Positions 47,020 to 55,297 of a stretch of 62,647 bases of DNA are shown here, piece after piece. Every line of letters begins with the position of its first letter. The first letter of the stretch is position 1. The position numbers were made by a program, and so were the translations under genes. The notes beneath the pieces are model-generated. The model searched no databases, was not told the DNA's origin, and worked only from the letters and a program-made list of their open reading frames with translations. Source of the DNA: Methanolobus sp. GTDB taxonomy: Archaea > Halobacteriota > Methanosarcinia > Methanosarcinales > Methanosarcinaceae. The stretch is taken from the NCBI RefSeq assembly GCF_030682845.1, contig NZ_JAUXNK010000049.1, positions 1-62,647 of the forward strand. Direction: 5' to 3'.

Positions 47020-47044
47020 AACAACAGCCGGAGGCCAGATATAT

Positions 47045-47287
47045 ATGAACGATCAGAACATGAGCAGAAAGAAAGGCAGGTACACCCTCATAGCAAGCCT
47101 GGTGACATCCATCCTGTTAGTGATCCTCTTTGCAGTCCTCTCCACGGCAGTGAACAGTTCAAGGGCAGTGCCACTTTACACACAGGTTGACATAATCGCA
47201 GGGATGATATTCGTCTTCGTGCTCAGTATGATTGTGTCGGCCTCTGTATGGCCTGCGGTCATTGAGAAAAGGGTGAAGGACAGGTAG
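47045..47287 (+). CDS. Small two-helix membrane protein, 80 residues
   Basis: The product has a basic N-terminus (SRKKGRYTL), helix 1 at about residues 15-36 (LIASLVTSILLVILFAVLSTA), a short outside loop, helix 2 at about 48-70 (DIIAGMIFVFVLSMIVSASVW) and a basic end (KRVKDR). ATG 47045 is preceded by GGAGGCCAG. It lies 25 bp after copA on the same strand, so it is probably in the copper operon. There are no Cys, His or Met clusters that would bind copper. I do not recognise the family. Confidence 0.72.
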   Translation: MNDQNMSRKKGRYTLIASLVTSILLVILFAVLSTAVNSSRAVPLYTQVDIIAGMIFVFVLSMIVSASVWPAVIEKRVKDR

Positions 47288-47319
47288 AGCAGCAGCTATA
47301 TTCTGCACTTCAATCAATA

Positions 47320-48303
47320 TTACGGCTCGAGGTCAGAGTGTGGGTTGATGTCGCATCCCGTACAAGGCAGGCACATGGTTTCGAAGATATCAGCGCGCAG
47401 TCCATGCTCATCCAGCTTTTCCCGCAGGAAACGATTGAGCATAAGAAGTCTTTCCGCAGAAGGCCTCTCAATGAACACCTCACCTTCTCTCAGAGGATGT
47501 CTCGCAGCAGCCCTGAGTATGGGGACGACACCAATGGAAACCAGCTCTTCTATGCCTTTCATGGCAGACTCGTCAGATTCCCCGAGACCGATGATGAAGT
47601 TGGAACAGACCTTGTTCCGGCCGAATATTTCCACGCCTTGCCCAAGAGCCTGAAGGATGAATTCGAGATCCTGTTCCGGACAGACCTTCCTGTAGATATC
47701 CCGGTCCATTGTCTCCACATTATACTTCAGTTCATCCGCACCAGCACTTTTAAGCCTGCGGGTGGAGTCCTCTGTAGGATAGACAGAAACACCTATGGGG
47801 ACAGAGTATATATTTCTGAGCTGTCGGATGAGCTTTTCAGCCCGGTCAACTTCCGCTTCTGCTGACTCCTCGACACCGGAAGTTATGGATATTGCCTGCA
47901 TCCTGCCGGTGCTGTGGGCTTCCTCCATCATCTTCAGCATCTCATCCATGGACTTGACCTTGCCACTGAGCTTGGGAACAGGGCAGAATTTGCAATCGAA
48001 GATGCATTTCTCGCACATGGTGATGAAAGCCTGGTCAGGACAGTGGATGAGTTCAGGCTCAATGCTGCCTCTCGCAAGTTCGGTGCCGTCTTTGCTTATG
48101 ACAAGCTCACTGTCCTGCATCCGGGCTTGCAGTGGTGAATCCTTTTTGACGGCAAGACGGACACGGTGCCCTGCAGAACTGAAAAAGAAGGCTACATTCC
48201 CGGCTCCGGGACCGGCTGTGGGGATGGTTAACCTGTGAATGAGAGAAGGATCCATGTTCACGGAACCTATTGAGATAAGCTGTGCTTTGGTTTCTGGCCT
48301 CAT
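47320..48303 (-). CDS. Radical SAM protein
   Basis: A 327-residue radical SAM enzyme. The cluster motif is CEKCIFDCKFC (CxxxCxxC; around residues 96-106). It has a SAM-binding strand AISITSGVEESAE and a barrel with VSVYPTEDSTRRLKSAGADELKYNVETMD, similar to biotin-synthase-like enzymes, and VCSNFIIGLGESDESAMKGIEEL. A second cysteine cluster, CLPCTGCD at the C-terminus, may bind another iron-sulfur cluster. The first ~95 residues are an extra domain. The reaction is unknown. It stands alone between the copper operon and the divergent FrhB-type gene. Confidence 0.82.
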   Translation of the reverse strand: MRPETKAQLISIGSVNMDPSLIHRLTIPTAGPGAGNVAFFFSSAGHRVRLAVKKDSPLQARMQDSELVISKDGTELARGSIEPELIHCPDQAFITMCEKCIFDCKFCPVPKLSGKVKSMDEMLKMMEEAHSTGRMQAISITSGVEESAEAEVDRAEKLIRQLRNIYSVPIGVSVYPTEDSTRRLKSAGADELKYNVETMDRDIYRKVCPEQDLEFILQALGQGVEIFGRNKVCSNFIIGLGESDESAMKGIEELVSIGVVPILRAAARHPLREGEVFIERPSAERLLMLNRFLREKLDEHGLRADIFETMCLPCTGCDINPHSDLEP

Positions 48304-48496
48304 GAGTTCTCCGATACCAAGGGATGAGACGTTTTTTAGTTACGATATGTGCTATCTTCTGTGCAGGAATATTTTATTCTTTTCCTAGAATCAGCCAGGA
48401 CATCAGGAAACTTCATGATTATACGCTTCAATTTTTATTATATAGATAGAAGGTATATTTATCTGGCATAATAACACAACTTTAAAAAGGTAAAGT

Positions 48497-49657
48497 ATGC
48501 CAATCGATCCCATATGTAAGAACAAGGTGCAGGAAGACACTCCGTACTTCACAGAATACGGAGGGAAAAAATATCGTTTCTGCTCACCCGAGTGCAAAAC
48601 AAAGTTTGATCACCTTGAAAAAAGCGTTATACGCCTCAAAAGGTCCATTGCCGAGAATGAGCGGATATCTTTTGGAAATCTGAGACGGGACATCATCAAG
48701 CCTGGAATATGCACCCTTTGCGGAGCCTGCGCTGCATCATGCGAATCCATTGCAATCGAGAACGAGCAGCCAAAACTTGTAGGCAAATGCACTGCCTGCG
48801 GAGTATGCTACAACCAGTGTCCCCGGACAATAACCACCGAAGAAGGCCTCATCGGCAAGATACGTCACGCCTACTGCGCAAAGACCGCGATACCGGACCT
48901 TAAGGGACAGGACGGGGCGGTGGTCACTTCCATGCTGGCATACGCCCTTGAAGAAGGACTCATAGACTGCGCCATAGTGACTGTGAAATCCGAGGAAGAG
49001 CCCTGGAAACCAGTGCCTGTCATAGCAAAGACATATGATGAAGTTGTAGAAGCCGCCGGGAGCATTTACAGCCACAGCATGACTATCGAATCCCTGATGA
49101 GTGCCGTAAAGCAGGGCATGAGAAGTATTGCATTTGTGGGTACAAGCTGCAATATTGATGCAGTTTACAAGATGCAGAAGAGCCCTTACGGTTTCCTGCA
49201 CCTGTTCATGCGTGCCAATATCCTGAAAATGGGACTTTTCTGCATGGACACTTTCTCTTACGAGGGGATAAAGGAGTTTGTCCAGAGCAAGGACATGCGC
49301 CTGGAAGATATCGAGTCCATGAAGATCCGCAAGGGAAAGTTAGAGCTGCAGGCTTCGGAGGAGCTAAAGGTCTTTGGCCTTGAGGAACTGGACCGTTACA
49401 GGAGCAGTTCATGCAAGTACTGCACTGATCTTACTGCAGAAAGTTCTGATCTCTCCTTTGGAGGCGTCGGGACCCCCAAGAACTGGACCACGGTGCTTGC
49501 ACGCTCGGGGCTTGGCTACGAGATCTATAATGAGGCGGCGGATAATGGTTACATAGAGTCCCGTCTGCTTAAGGAAAAGGAAATGAACAGCGTGCTCAAC
49601 CTTGCAAAGATGAAGAAGATCCAGATGTATTCACTGCACCGCAGGGAGAATCCCTGA
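48497..49657 (+). CDS. YHS/TRASH domain fused to ferredoxin and F420-hydrogenase beta (FrhB)-type protein
   Basis: A 386-residue fusion. Residues 1-40 are a metal-binding YHS/TRASH domain (MPIDPICKNKVQEDTPYF and YRFCSPECKTKF). Residues 70-115 hold two [4Fe-4S] motifs, CTLCGACAASC and CTACGVCYNQCP. The rest is the FrhB/FpoF-type flavin- and F420-binding part (QDGAVVTSMLAYALEEGLIDCAIV; VGTSCNIDAVYKMQ; CKYCTDLTAESSDLSFGGVGTP). Such proteins move electrons between F420H2 and iron-sulfur partners. ATG 48497 follows AAAAAGGTAAAG, and a TATA-like stretch is at 48440-48460. The YHS part is not in FpoF or FrhB as I know them. The partner is unknown. Confidence 0.87.
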   Translation: MPIDPICKNKVQEDTPYFTEYGGKKYRFCSPECKTKFDHLEKSVIRLKRSIAENERISFGNLRRDIIKPGICTLCGACAASCESIAIENEQPKLVGKCTACGVCYNQCPRTITTEEGLIGKIRHAYCAKTAIPDLKGQDGAVVTSMLAYALEEGLIDCAIVTVKSEEEPWKPVPVIAKTYDEVVEAAGSIYSHSMTIESLMSAVKQGMRSIAFVGTSCNIDAVYKMQKSPYGFLHLFMRANILKMGLFCMDTFSYEGIKEFVQSKDMRLEDIESMKIRKGKLELQASEELKVFGLEELDRYRSSSCKYCTDLTAESSDLSFGGVGTPKNWTTVLARSGLGYEIYNEAADNGYIESRLLKEKEMNSVLNLAKMKKIQMYSLHRRENP

Positions 49658-49834
49658 TGAAGCATGCCAGCCACATGCACCTCCAACCTATTTTTAGATG
49701 TAAATTATATTTCAGTTGCCAGTTTTTTCGAACTCCATCCCCCTAAGATGGACAATTTTCCGCAGGCATCCTGAAAGAGAACTTTTGGGCATTAAGCCTC
49801 TATATTTTTAAGGACAGTCGCACAATATCCAGTC

Positions 49835-50650
49835 ATGCCCTCCCAAAAATACCACGATTATGTCCACGGCTACTCCGAAAGGGAGTCTGTCCGCCTCTGC
49901 GACCAGGCAAGCACACTTGAAGAGCTCCTGCACAGCGATACCAAGTACCCCGCAGGCAGCCAGGTACTTGAAGCCGGATGCGGCATCGGCGCCCAGACAG
50001 TAATCCTCTCAAGGAACAGCCCGCAGGCCCGGATAACATCCATAGATATCTCAGAGGATTCCCTGAACAAAGCCAAGGAACGTGCCGCCAGTGAGGGGGT
50101 AAAAAATGTGGAGTTCCGAGTGGAGAACATCTTCGAGCTGCCCTTTAAGGATGAGAGCTTCGACCATATCTTCGTCTGCTTCGTGCTGGAACACCTCAAG
50201 GAGCCCGTCAAGGCGCTGACCAGCCTGCACAGGGTACTGAAGAAAAGCGGCACAATCACAGTTATCGAAGGAGACCACGGCTCATGCTTCTTCCACCCCG
50301 AGACCGAAGCCGGAGTAAGGGCCTGGAACAGCCTGGTGGAAGTTCAGGCAAGGCTGGGTGGCAATTCACTTATCGGCAGGCAGGTCTATCCACTTCTCAG
50401 GAAGGCAGGCTTCAGTGATGTTACTGTCTCTCCCCGCATGGTCTACAGCGATGCCAGCCGCCCTCACATGGAGGAAGGCTTTGTGAGAAAGACCATCATC
50501 CCCATGGTGGAAGGCGTCAGGGAGAATGCCATCGAGATGGGGATAATCGATGCAGGAACTTTTGATAGGGGAATTGGGGACCTGCACAGGACGGCGGGGG
50601 AGGAAGGGACGTTTAATTATATGTTCTTTAAGGGTATGGGGAGGAAATGA
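49835..50650 (+). CDS. Class I SAM-dependent methyltransferase (UbiE-like)
   Basis: A 271-residue methyltransferase. Motif I is VLEAGCGIGAQTVILS (about residues 47-62), motif II ITSIDISEDSL, and the DHIFVCFVLEHLKEP region is typical of the UbiE/Methyltransf_11 group; it ends TFNYMFFKGMGRK. A TATA-like CTATATTTTT lies at about 49800-49810. ATG 49835 has no strong ribosome site. No neighbour identifies the substrate. Confidence 0.88.
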   Translation: MPSQKYHDYVHGYSERESVRLCDQASTLEELLHSDTKYPAGSQVLEAGCGIGAQTVILSRNSPQARITSIDISEDSLNKAKERAASEGVKNVEFRVENIFELPFKDESFDHIFVCFVLEHLKEPVKALTSLHRVLKKSGTITVIEGDHGSCFFHPETEAGVRAWNSLVEVQARLGGNSLIGRQVYPLLRKAGFSDVTVSPRMVYSDASRPHMEEGFVRKTIIPMVEGVRENAIEMGIIDAGTFDRGIGDLHRTAGEEGTFNYMFFKGMGRK

Positions 50651-50695
50651 CATCCCCTTCTTTTTCTTTTGATGCCAGAGAAGCAGAAGAGTGAC

Positions 50696-50896
50696 TTAAT
50701 TGCACTCGACCCTTTTCAGCACCATTTCCTGTGCAAATGCGTCAGCTACTTCTATGGTTGCGGCTTCTATCCGGGTTGTGTCTCCCATGATATCCATAAG
50801 GAACACATTTCCGTCCTTCTTCCGGGCCTTGATTATATCCGTCGCCACGACCGTCCTTTCGCCGTTCTCTTCCAGGTATACAGTAAAATCGCACAT
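50696..50896 (-). CDS. cooT: CooT-family nickel-binding protein
   Basis: A 66-residue CooT-like protein. It begins MCDFTVYLEENGER, with Cys2, the nickel ligand of the family, and continues DIIKARKKDGNVFLMDIMGDTTRIEAATIEVAD as small beta strands. CooT binds Ni(II) as a dimer in the maturation of carbon monoxide dehydrogenase. It follows cooC by 14 bp on the same strand, which supports the assignment. Confidence 0.85.
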   Translation of the reverse strand: MCDFTVYLEENGERTVVATDIIKARKKDGNVFLMDIMGDTTRIEAATIEVADAFAQEMVLKRVECN

Positions 50897-50910
50897 ACTA
50901 TCGTCCTCTG

Positions 50911-51714
50911 TTAATCTTTCTCATAATCAGCCGTGATGACATTCATTATATTCCTTATATCTTCAAGGACCGGGGAATCCGGCGCCATGTCCAGTATGAG
51001 GCTTCCCATCCTGTCAGCCTCTATGACCTTTTCGTCATATCTTACGGGGTAGGTCCTTTCTCCGTTGAGACACAACTCATCAGCCACCAGTTCAAGTTCT
51101 TTCCCGTCACGGATCTTATTGACAACAACAAGCTGCCTTTTGATGTTAAGGTCCCGTGCCAGCTTCAGAACGTGCCTTGCCACTTCCATGGATTTGGGGA
51201 AAGATTCCGCGATTACAAGGTTGTGATCGTAGTTCACTGCCAGGCCCCTGCCCAGTATCTCGGAACCTGCCTGTGAATCCACTATCACGATATCATACTG
51301 GTCTGACCACAGCGCTAGATAATCTATAAGGCGCTTGACTATGGAGATATAGGAACAGATGCATCCACCGCCACCTTCTGAAATGGTGCCCATGACAACA
51401 ACCTTCACATCATCCTTCGCAGTCACCTGGTATTTTTCAAGGAATGCGTCGATGTTTATATTCGAGCTGTGGGTATGCCCCTCTTCCTCCCCGTCAAAGT
51501 CATCCTCGTAGAACTGCTCGTGTATCTCCTTCTTATCTTCCGCAAGGGTCCTGACCGTAGAAAAAGGCACGCCCAGTGACATTGCAAGGTTCATGCTCGG
51601 GTCGGTGTCTATGACCATTACGCTAAATCCCTGCCTGGCAAGCAGGCGTGAAAGAGTGGCTACGATAGTGGTCTTTCCGGCTCCTCCTTTGCCGGTCGCG
51701 ATAATCTTCCTCAT
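50911..51714 (-). CDS. cooC: CooC-type nickel-insertion ATPase for CO dehydrogenase
   Basis: A 267-residue MinD/CooC-family ATPase. The deviant Walker A is ATGKGGAGKTTIVATLSRL, switch I is VIDTDPSMNLAMSLG, the CooC-specific CxC nickel motif is in GGGCICSYISIVKR (about residues 117-119), and VDSQAGSEILGRGLA is Walker B-like. In the family it delivers nickel to the CODH C-cluster; methanogens need this for CODH/acetyl-CoA synthase. An acidic stretch (DDFDGEEEGHTHSS) with histidines could hold metal. It lies directly upstream of cooT. No CODH structural gene is in the window. Confidence 0.93.
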   Translation of the reverse strand: MRKIIATGKGGAGKTTIVATLSRLLARQGFSVMVIDTDPSMNLAMSLGVPFSTVRTLAEDKKEIHEQFYEDDFDGEEEGHTHSSNINIDAFLEKYQVTAKDDVKVVVMGTISEGGGGCICSYISIVKRLIDYLALWSDQYDIVIVDSQAGSEILGRGLAVNYDHNLVIAESFPKSMEVARHVLKLARDLNIKRQLVVVNKIRDGKELELVADELCLNGERTYPVRYDEKVIEADRMGSLILDMAPDSPVLEDIRNIMNVITADYEKD

Positions 51715-52002
51715 GTATACATTTCTCCATTTTTGATTGACGTGGCTCTCATCTCATGAGACCACTTTAATTAGATCACATATTCAGGAAACGTGATTTA
51801 TGAAAACACATCATAACTTAAATGCATTTCGTATTAAGAACACACATCAAAATAAGACTAAATATTTAATTAAGTACAACTTAAGGAGTTCAAGACATCC
51901 CCATAACCGCCTGTGTTCCGAATTTTCGATACAACAGAGGATGATCAAGTGAAACAGTCATAATACAGGCACACCATATATTTGTGAGGGTTTAGAGCCG
52001 AT
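51715..52002. other. Intergenic region, nothing identified
   Basis: 288 bases between cooC and the divergent glycosylase gene. The first 150 are AT-rich and could hold both promoters (for example ACTAAATATTTAATTAAG near 51855). A palindrome-like CTCATCTCATGAGAC occurs near 51750. No coding frame, RNA gene or long repeat was recognised. Confidence 0.5.
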
Positions 52003-52607
52003 ATGCAGATATTCAGGTATGGAAAGAGGGAGCTGGATCATCTTAAGAAAAGGGATGAGGCACTTGGCGCTGCCATAGACCGGATCGGGATGCTGGAATT
52101 CGAGGTAGTCCCCGACCTGCTCGCGAGCCTTGTAAAGAGCATCATCACCCAGCAGATATCAACTAAGGCAGCCTGGAGCATCTGGAACAGAATGCTTGGA
52201 CATTTTGGAGCGGTCACACCCAGGACAATTCATTCCGCCAGCGCCGAAGATATTCAAAGATGCGGACTGTCCATGCGCAAAGCACGGTCTATCAAGGAGA
52301 TTGCCAGAGCTGTGATAAATGGGGAATTGAACCTGTCTGAGCTGCACGAACTCCCCGACAAGGAAGTCATCAGGCGCCTTTCCTCTCTGAACGGCATAGG
52401 CACTGGACGGCGGAAATGCTCCTCATATTCTCCATGGAGCGCCCCGATGTGGTCAGCTGGGGAGACTCTGGTATACGCCAGGGAATGATGAGACTTTACG
52501 GCCTCCAGACCTTAACGAGAAGGCAGTTCGAGGAGTACAGGGAAAGATACTCTCCTTACGGGTCGGTGGCATCACTGTACTTGTGGAGATTACCGCCTGA
52601 GCTTTGA
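52003..52607 (+). pseudogene. DNA-3-methyladenine glycosylase (AlkA/HhH-GPD type), frameshifted
   Basis: A base-excision-repair glycosylase gene read in two frames. Residues 1-132 (52003-52400) have the N-terminal helices, SIITQQISTKAAWSIW and the helix-hairpin-helix start LPDKEVIRRLSSLNGIG. The frame then turns to unrelated residues and stops at 52488. The family sequence continues in the next frame from about 52404: WTAEMLLIFSMERPDVVSWGDSGIRQGM, with catalytic Asp in SWGDSGI, through to 52607. One missing base after GGCATAGGCAC (near 52402) explains it. Either a recent inactivation or a sequencing error. Confidence 0.85.
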
Positions 52608-52658
52608 TGAGGGAAACTGAAAATCACCCAAAAAGAGATCCCGGATTAAGATGGTACT

Positions 52659-53339
52659 TCAGGCTTCTTTTCTCCCCACAGCCACAAACCCATTCACCCT
52701 GTTCCCTGTCCTCGTCACAAACTCATCGAACTTGAAGAACTCGATCTCAAACCCGTTCTCGGCCAACAGGAACACCAGCTCCTTTTCCGTGAAGTGATGG
52801 GCCACGTAAGCGACTTCCCCGGTCTCCCGGTCATAGGCAACGATGGAGCCCTCCTCCTTTGTCAGCGGCAGGTCATTGATGTAGCGCTCACGATAGAGCT
52901 TTGAATGCCAGGTCTGCCCGAAATCCGCAAGGTACAGGTGGCCGCCTGGTTTCAGAACCCTGCACGATTCCCGGATAATCCTTGCACGATCCTCTTTTGT
53001 GGTAATGGTGGTCAGGAAGGCTTGCATGATTGTAATATCAAAGGCTGCATCAGCAAAAGGGAGAGTTGTGGCATCTGCCCGGATGAATAAAGGAACTTGA
53101 GGAAAACCACGGGATATGGAGGATGACCTGGCCATCTGCAGAGCTTCGGAGTTGATGTCAATGCCTGTAACTAAGAAACCCTCTGATGCCAGGGGAATGC
53201 TGGCATTTCCGGCGCTACAGCCGATATCAAGTATATGGCAGGCCGGAGAGGTGAACCTGTGGATGACAGGATCAAGTTTGATGGTTGCTGGAATATCCTT
53301 TCCTTTAAGGCAGAACCATGGGTTTGTCTGGTCGTTCAT
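52659..53339 (-). CDS. Class I SAM-dependent methyltransferase
   Basis: A 226-residue methyltransferase with motif [17 protein letters not shown] (about residues 36-51), motif [31 protein letters not shown] and [16 protein letters not shown]. The C-terminal part ([28 protein letters not shown]) matches the Methyltransf_25/11 group. ATG 53339 is the start; it is convergent with the broken glycosylase gene. The substrate is not indicated. Confidence 0.88.
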   Translation of the reverse strand: MNDQTNPWFCLKGKDIPATIKLDPVIHRFTSPACHILDIGCSAGNASIPLASEGFLVTGIDINSEALQMARSSSISRGFPQVPLFIRADATTLPFADAAFDITIMQAFLTTITTKEDRARIIRESCRVLKPGGHLYLADFGQTWHSKLYRERYINDLPLTKEEGSIVAYDRETGEVAYVAHHFTEKELVFLLAENGFEIEFFKFDEFVTRTGNRVNGFVAVGRKEA

Positions 53340-53412
53340 CCTGTTTTCATTTCCTCCCTCGCTCCCTGATAGATTAGCAGACTTTCAGCTTGAAAAACCT
53401 CTTAGTTTAGAA

Positions 53413-54633
53413 TTATATCACAAATCCGGAAGTATCTTCAACCATACCTACTCCGCTGCCGGTTTCTTCCAGTGTTATGACTTTATCATCGGTTTCGATC
53501 TTCAGATCTACGACATCTACAAGGTTTTCTACATATGTGAAATTGAAATTGTTTTTGAATTCAAAGAGTTCCTTACAATAACTCTTCATAACCACAAAGA
53601 CCCTGTCATCCTCAGCCGTGATTACCCATCTTTTATCTCCTTTTTCTGAAGGATACTCATGAACTTTGGCCTTTTTAAATCTGTGAATGTTCTTTGTATC
53701 GGCATCATAGAATTCCATAAAATTACGGATATTATATTCCAGTCCCACAAACTCGATATTGGGTATATAATACGTTAGTATTGACCCGTTCCTGAAAACT
53801 ATTCTCGACCATTTCCACGGAATGAGCGGACCGACAACAATTACTTTCTGAACATAGCATTTTCCGGAGAACTCCTTCTCAAACAACATTCCCTTAAAAT
53901 CAAAATACAGGTTGGCCACCCTGTACCCGAATACGCCTTTGAAGTTTTCCGACAACTCCGAGTTGCAGTTCTCGTCTGCCGGCTCTGTGATATCCAGACA
54001 GCATATCATCTTGTCTCCACTTGAAATATCGAGTGTGTATTTTGGGAAGGACCCATGGAAACTTGCCAGGATATCCTGTGTGGAACAGGTCACTTTATCG
54101 TCCTTTACCTCGATAGTTCCCAGATGGTCAGTAATCTTTCTCTGAACTTCGTCATATGCCCAGGAAACACAATATCCTTCTGTTCTATCATTTATTATCC
54201 GGCTGTTCTCCACATACCTGCCATTGACCTCGATATCTCCCGCAGACCTGCCAAACATCAGGAAAAACTGGCATCTTGAACCATCGTTTGCTGTGAATTT
54301 CATGAACCAGTACTCTTTCCCGAACAGAGGCAAGTGCTCGAAAGAAAAAAGAATTTCATTAATGCCTTTATTGAGTTCCTTCTTCAGCAGCAATCTTTCA
54401 ATTTTATCTTTACTTTCTTTTATCGTCTCAATCGAGGCAATAAACGCTTTCTTTTCAACCTCAGGTAAGTTTTTGATGTAATCGTTCCTCTCTTTTATGA
54501 AATTCAGAAGCCTGTCCTTTTCGATTACAAGTCTCTCTTCAAAGTTTTTGTTTTTAGGTTCTTTGTCACTTATTGTGGCAGTCACTTTATCACCTGTTGG
54601 CTCTGTGATATTCAGGCAGCATATCATGGTCAA
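53413..54633 (-). CDS. Unrecognised 406-residue protein with internal repeat
   Basis: Residues 20-90 are strongly charged and helical (EERLVIEKDRLLNFIKERNDY; ESKDKIERLLLKKELNKGIN). The remainder is beta-rich, with DG-turns and Trp residues spaced as in lipocalin-like barrels (WFMKFTANDGSRCQFFLMFG; PWKWSRIVFRNGSILTYYIP). MICCLNITEP at the start recurs as MICCLDITEP near residue 210, and the underlying 29-bp DNA repeats (54599-54627 and 53981-54009) differ at two positions. There is no signal peptide. A distant link to AttH/CrtC-like lipocalins is a guess. It is monocistronic. Confidence 0.75.
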   Translation of the reverse strand: MTMICCLNITEPTGDKVTATISDKEPKNKNFEERLVIEKDRLLNFIKERNDYIKNLPEVEKKAFIASIETIKESKDKIERLLLKKELNKGINEILFSFEHLPLFGKEYWFMKFTANDGSRCQFFLMFGRSAGDIEVNGRYVENSRIINDRTEGYCVSWAYDEVQRKITDHLGTIEVKDDKVTCSTQDILASFHGSFPKYTLDISSGDKMICCLDITEPADENCNSELSENFKGVFGYRVANLYFDFKGMLFEKEFSGKCYVQKVIVVGPLIPWKWSRIVFRNGSILTYYIPNIEFVGLEYNIRNFMEFYDADTKNIHRFKKAKVHEYPSEKGDKRWVITAEDDRVFVVMKSYCKELFEFKNNFNFTYVENLVDVVDLKIETDDKVITLEETGSGVGMVEDTSGFVI

Positions 54634-55006
54634 TATCAGTTCATTAAGGGTAATTACTGAACTGATGTCTTAAGTATAAATGCTCCTACATAACAGTGGC
54701 ATGGAAATTTGAATGATGATTGAAGGGAAGATTATGGGATCTGACCAAGCATCTATATCAGCGAACGTCGCTTTTGGTGAACTACTAGATATATCATGTT
54801 TAATGATGTTGAAAAAGGACACGGGACATATTTTTAACAGATTCTCTTTTATCTACAGCTTTCTATTAAACGCAGTTTCGAGTTTACCTTTAATCTACGA
54901 GTCATGGATAGCATTTTTAGAAGCAACATTTTTAATATAATCGTTTGCCTTTCTAAGGTAAAATGCAGACTTATGACTATATTATTCCATATATGAGGAA
55001 CTTGCG
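54634..55006. other. Intergenic region with gatC promoter
   Basis: 373 bases. A frame of 75 codons at 54713-54940 has no ribosome site and an unconvincing composition, so it is not called. TTTTTAATATAATCG at about 54929-54943 is TATA-like, with a predicted transcript start near 54968 and gatC at 55007. Nothing else was recognised. Confidence 0.5.
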
Positions 55007-55288
55007 ATGATCACAAAAGAGAAGGTTGAACATATAGGCTGGCTCGCGCGTATCGAGATAGATGAGAAGGAATCGGATGCGTATGCAGAGAAACTTAACT
55101 CTGTTCTGGATTATTTCGGGCAGCTTGATGAGGTTGATACTGATGGCGTTGAGCCCACCTATCACGTAATGGATGTCGTGAATGTCTTCAGGAAAGACGA
55201 AGTGCGGGAGTCCCTGCCGCAGGAAGAAGTGCTTGCGAACACCGAGCACAGGCAGGAAGGTAACTTCAAAGCCCCAAGGATCATGTGA
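55007..55288 (+). CDS. gatC: Aspartyl/glutamyl-tRNA amidotransferase subunit C
   Basis: A 93-residue GatC, the small subunit that ties GatA to GatB. It begins ITKEKVEHIGWLARIEIDEKE, has LNSVLDYFGQLDEVDTDGVEPTYHV and ends with NFKAPRIM. ATG 55007 follows GAGGAACTTGCG. First gene of gatCAB, which amidates Glu-tRNA(Gln) or Asp-tRNA(Asn); archaea use this form mainly for Asn-tRNA(Asn). Confidence 0.95.
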   Translation: MITKEKVEHIGWLARIEIDEKESDAYAEKLNSVLDYFGQLDEVDTDGVEPTYHVMDVVNVFRKDEVRESLPQEEVLANTEHRQEGNFKAPRIM

Positions 55289-55297
55289 GGTATGTGT

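Noticed and set aside
54713-54940. 75-codon frame before gatC
   Set aside because: No ribosome site, unusual composition and no recognisable fold; it overlaps the likely gatC promoter.
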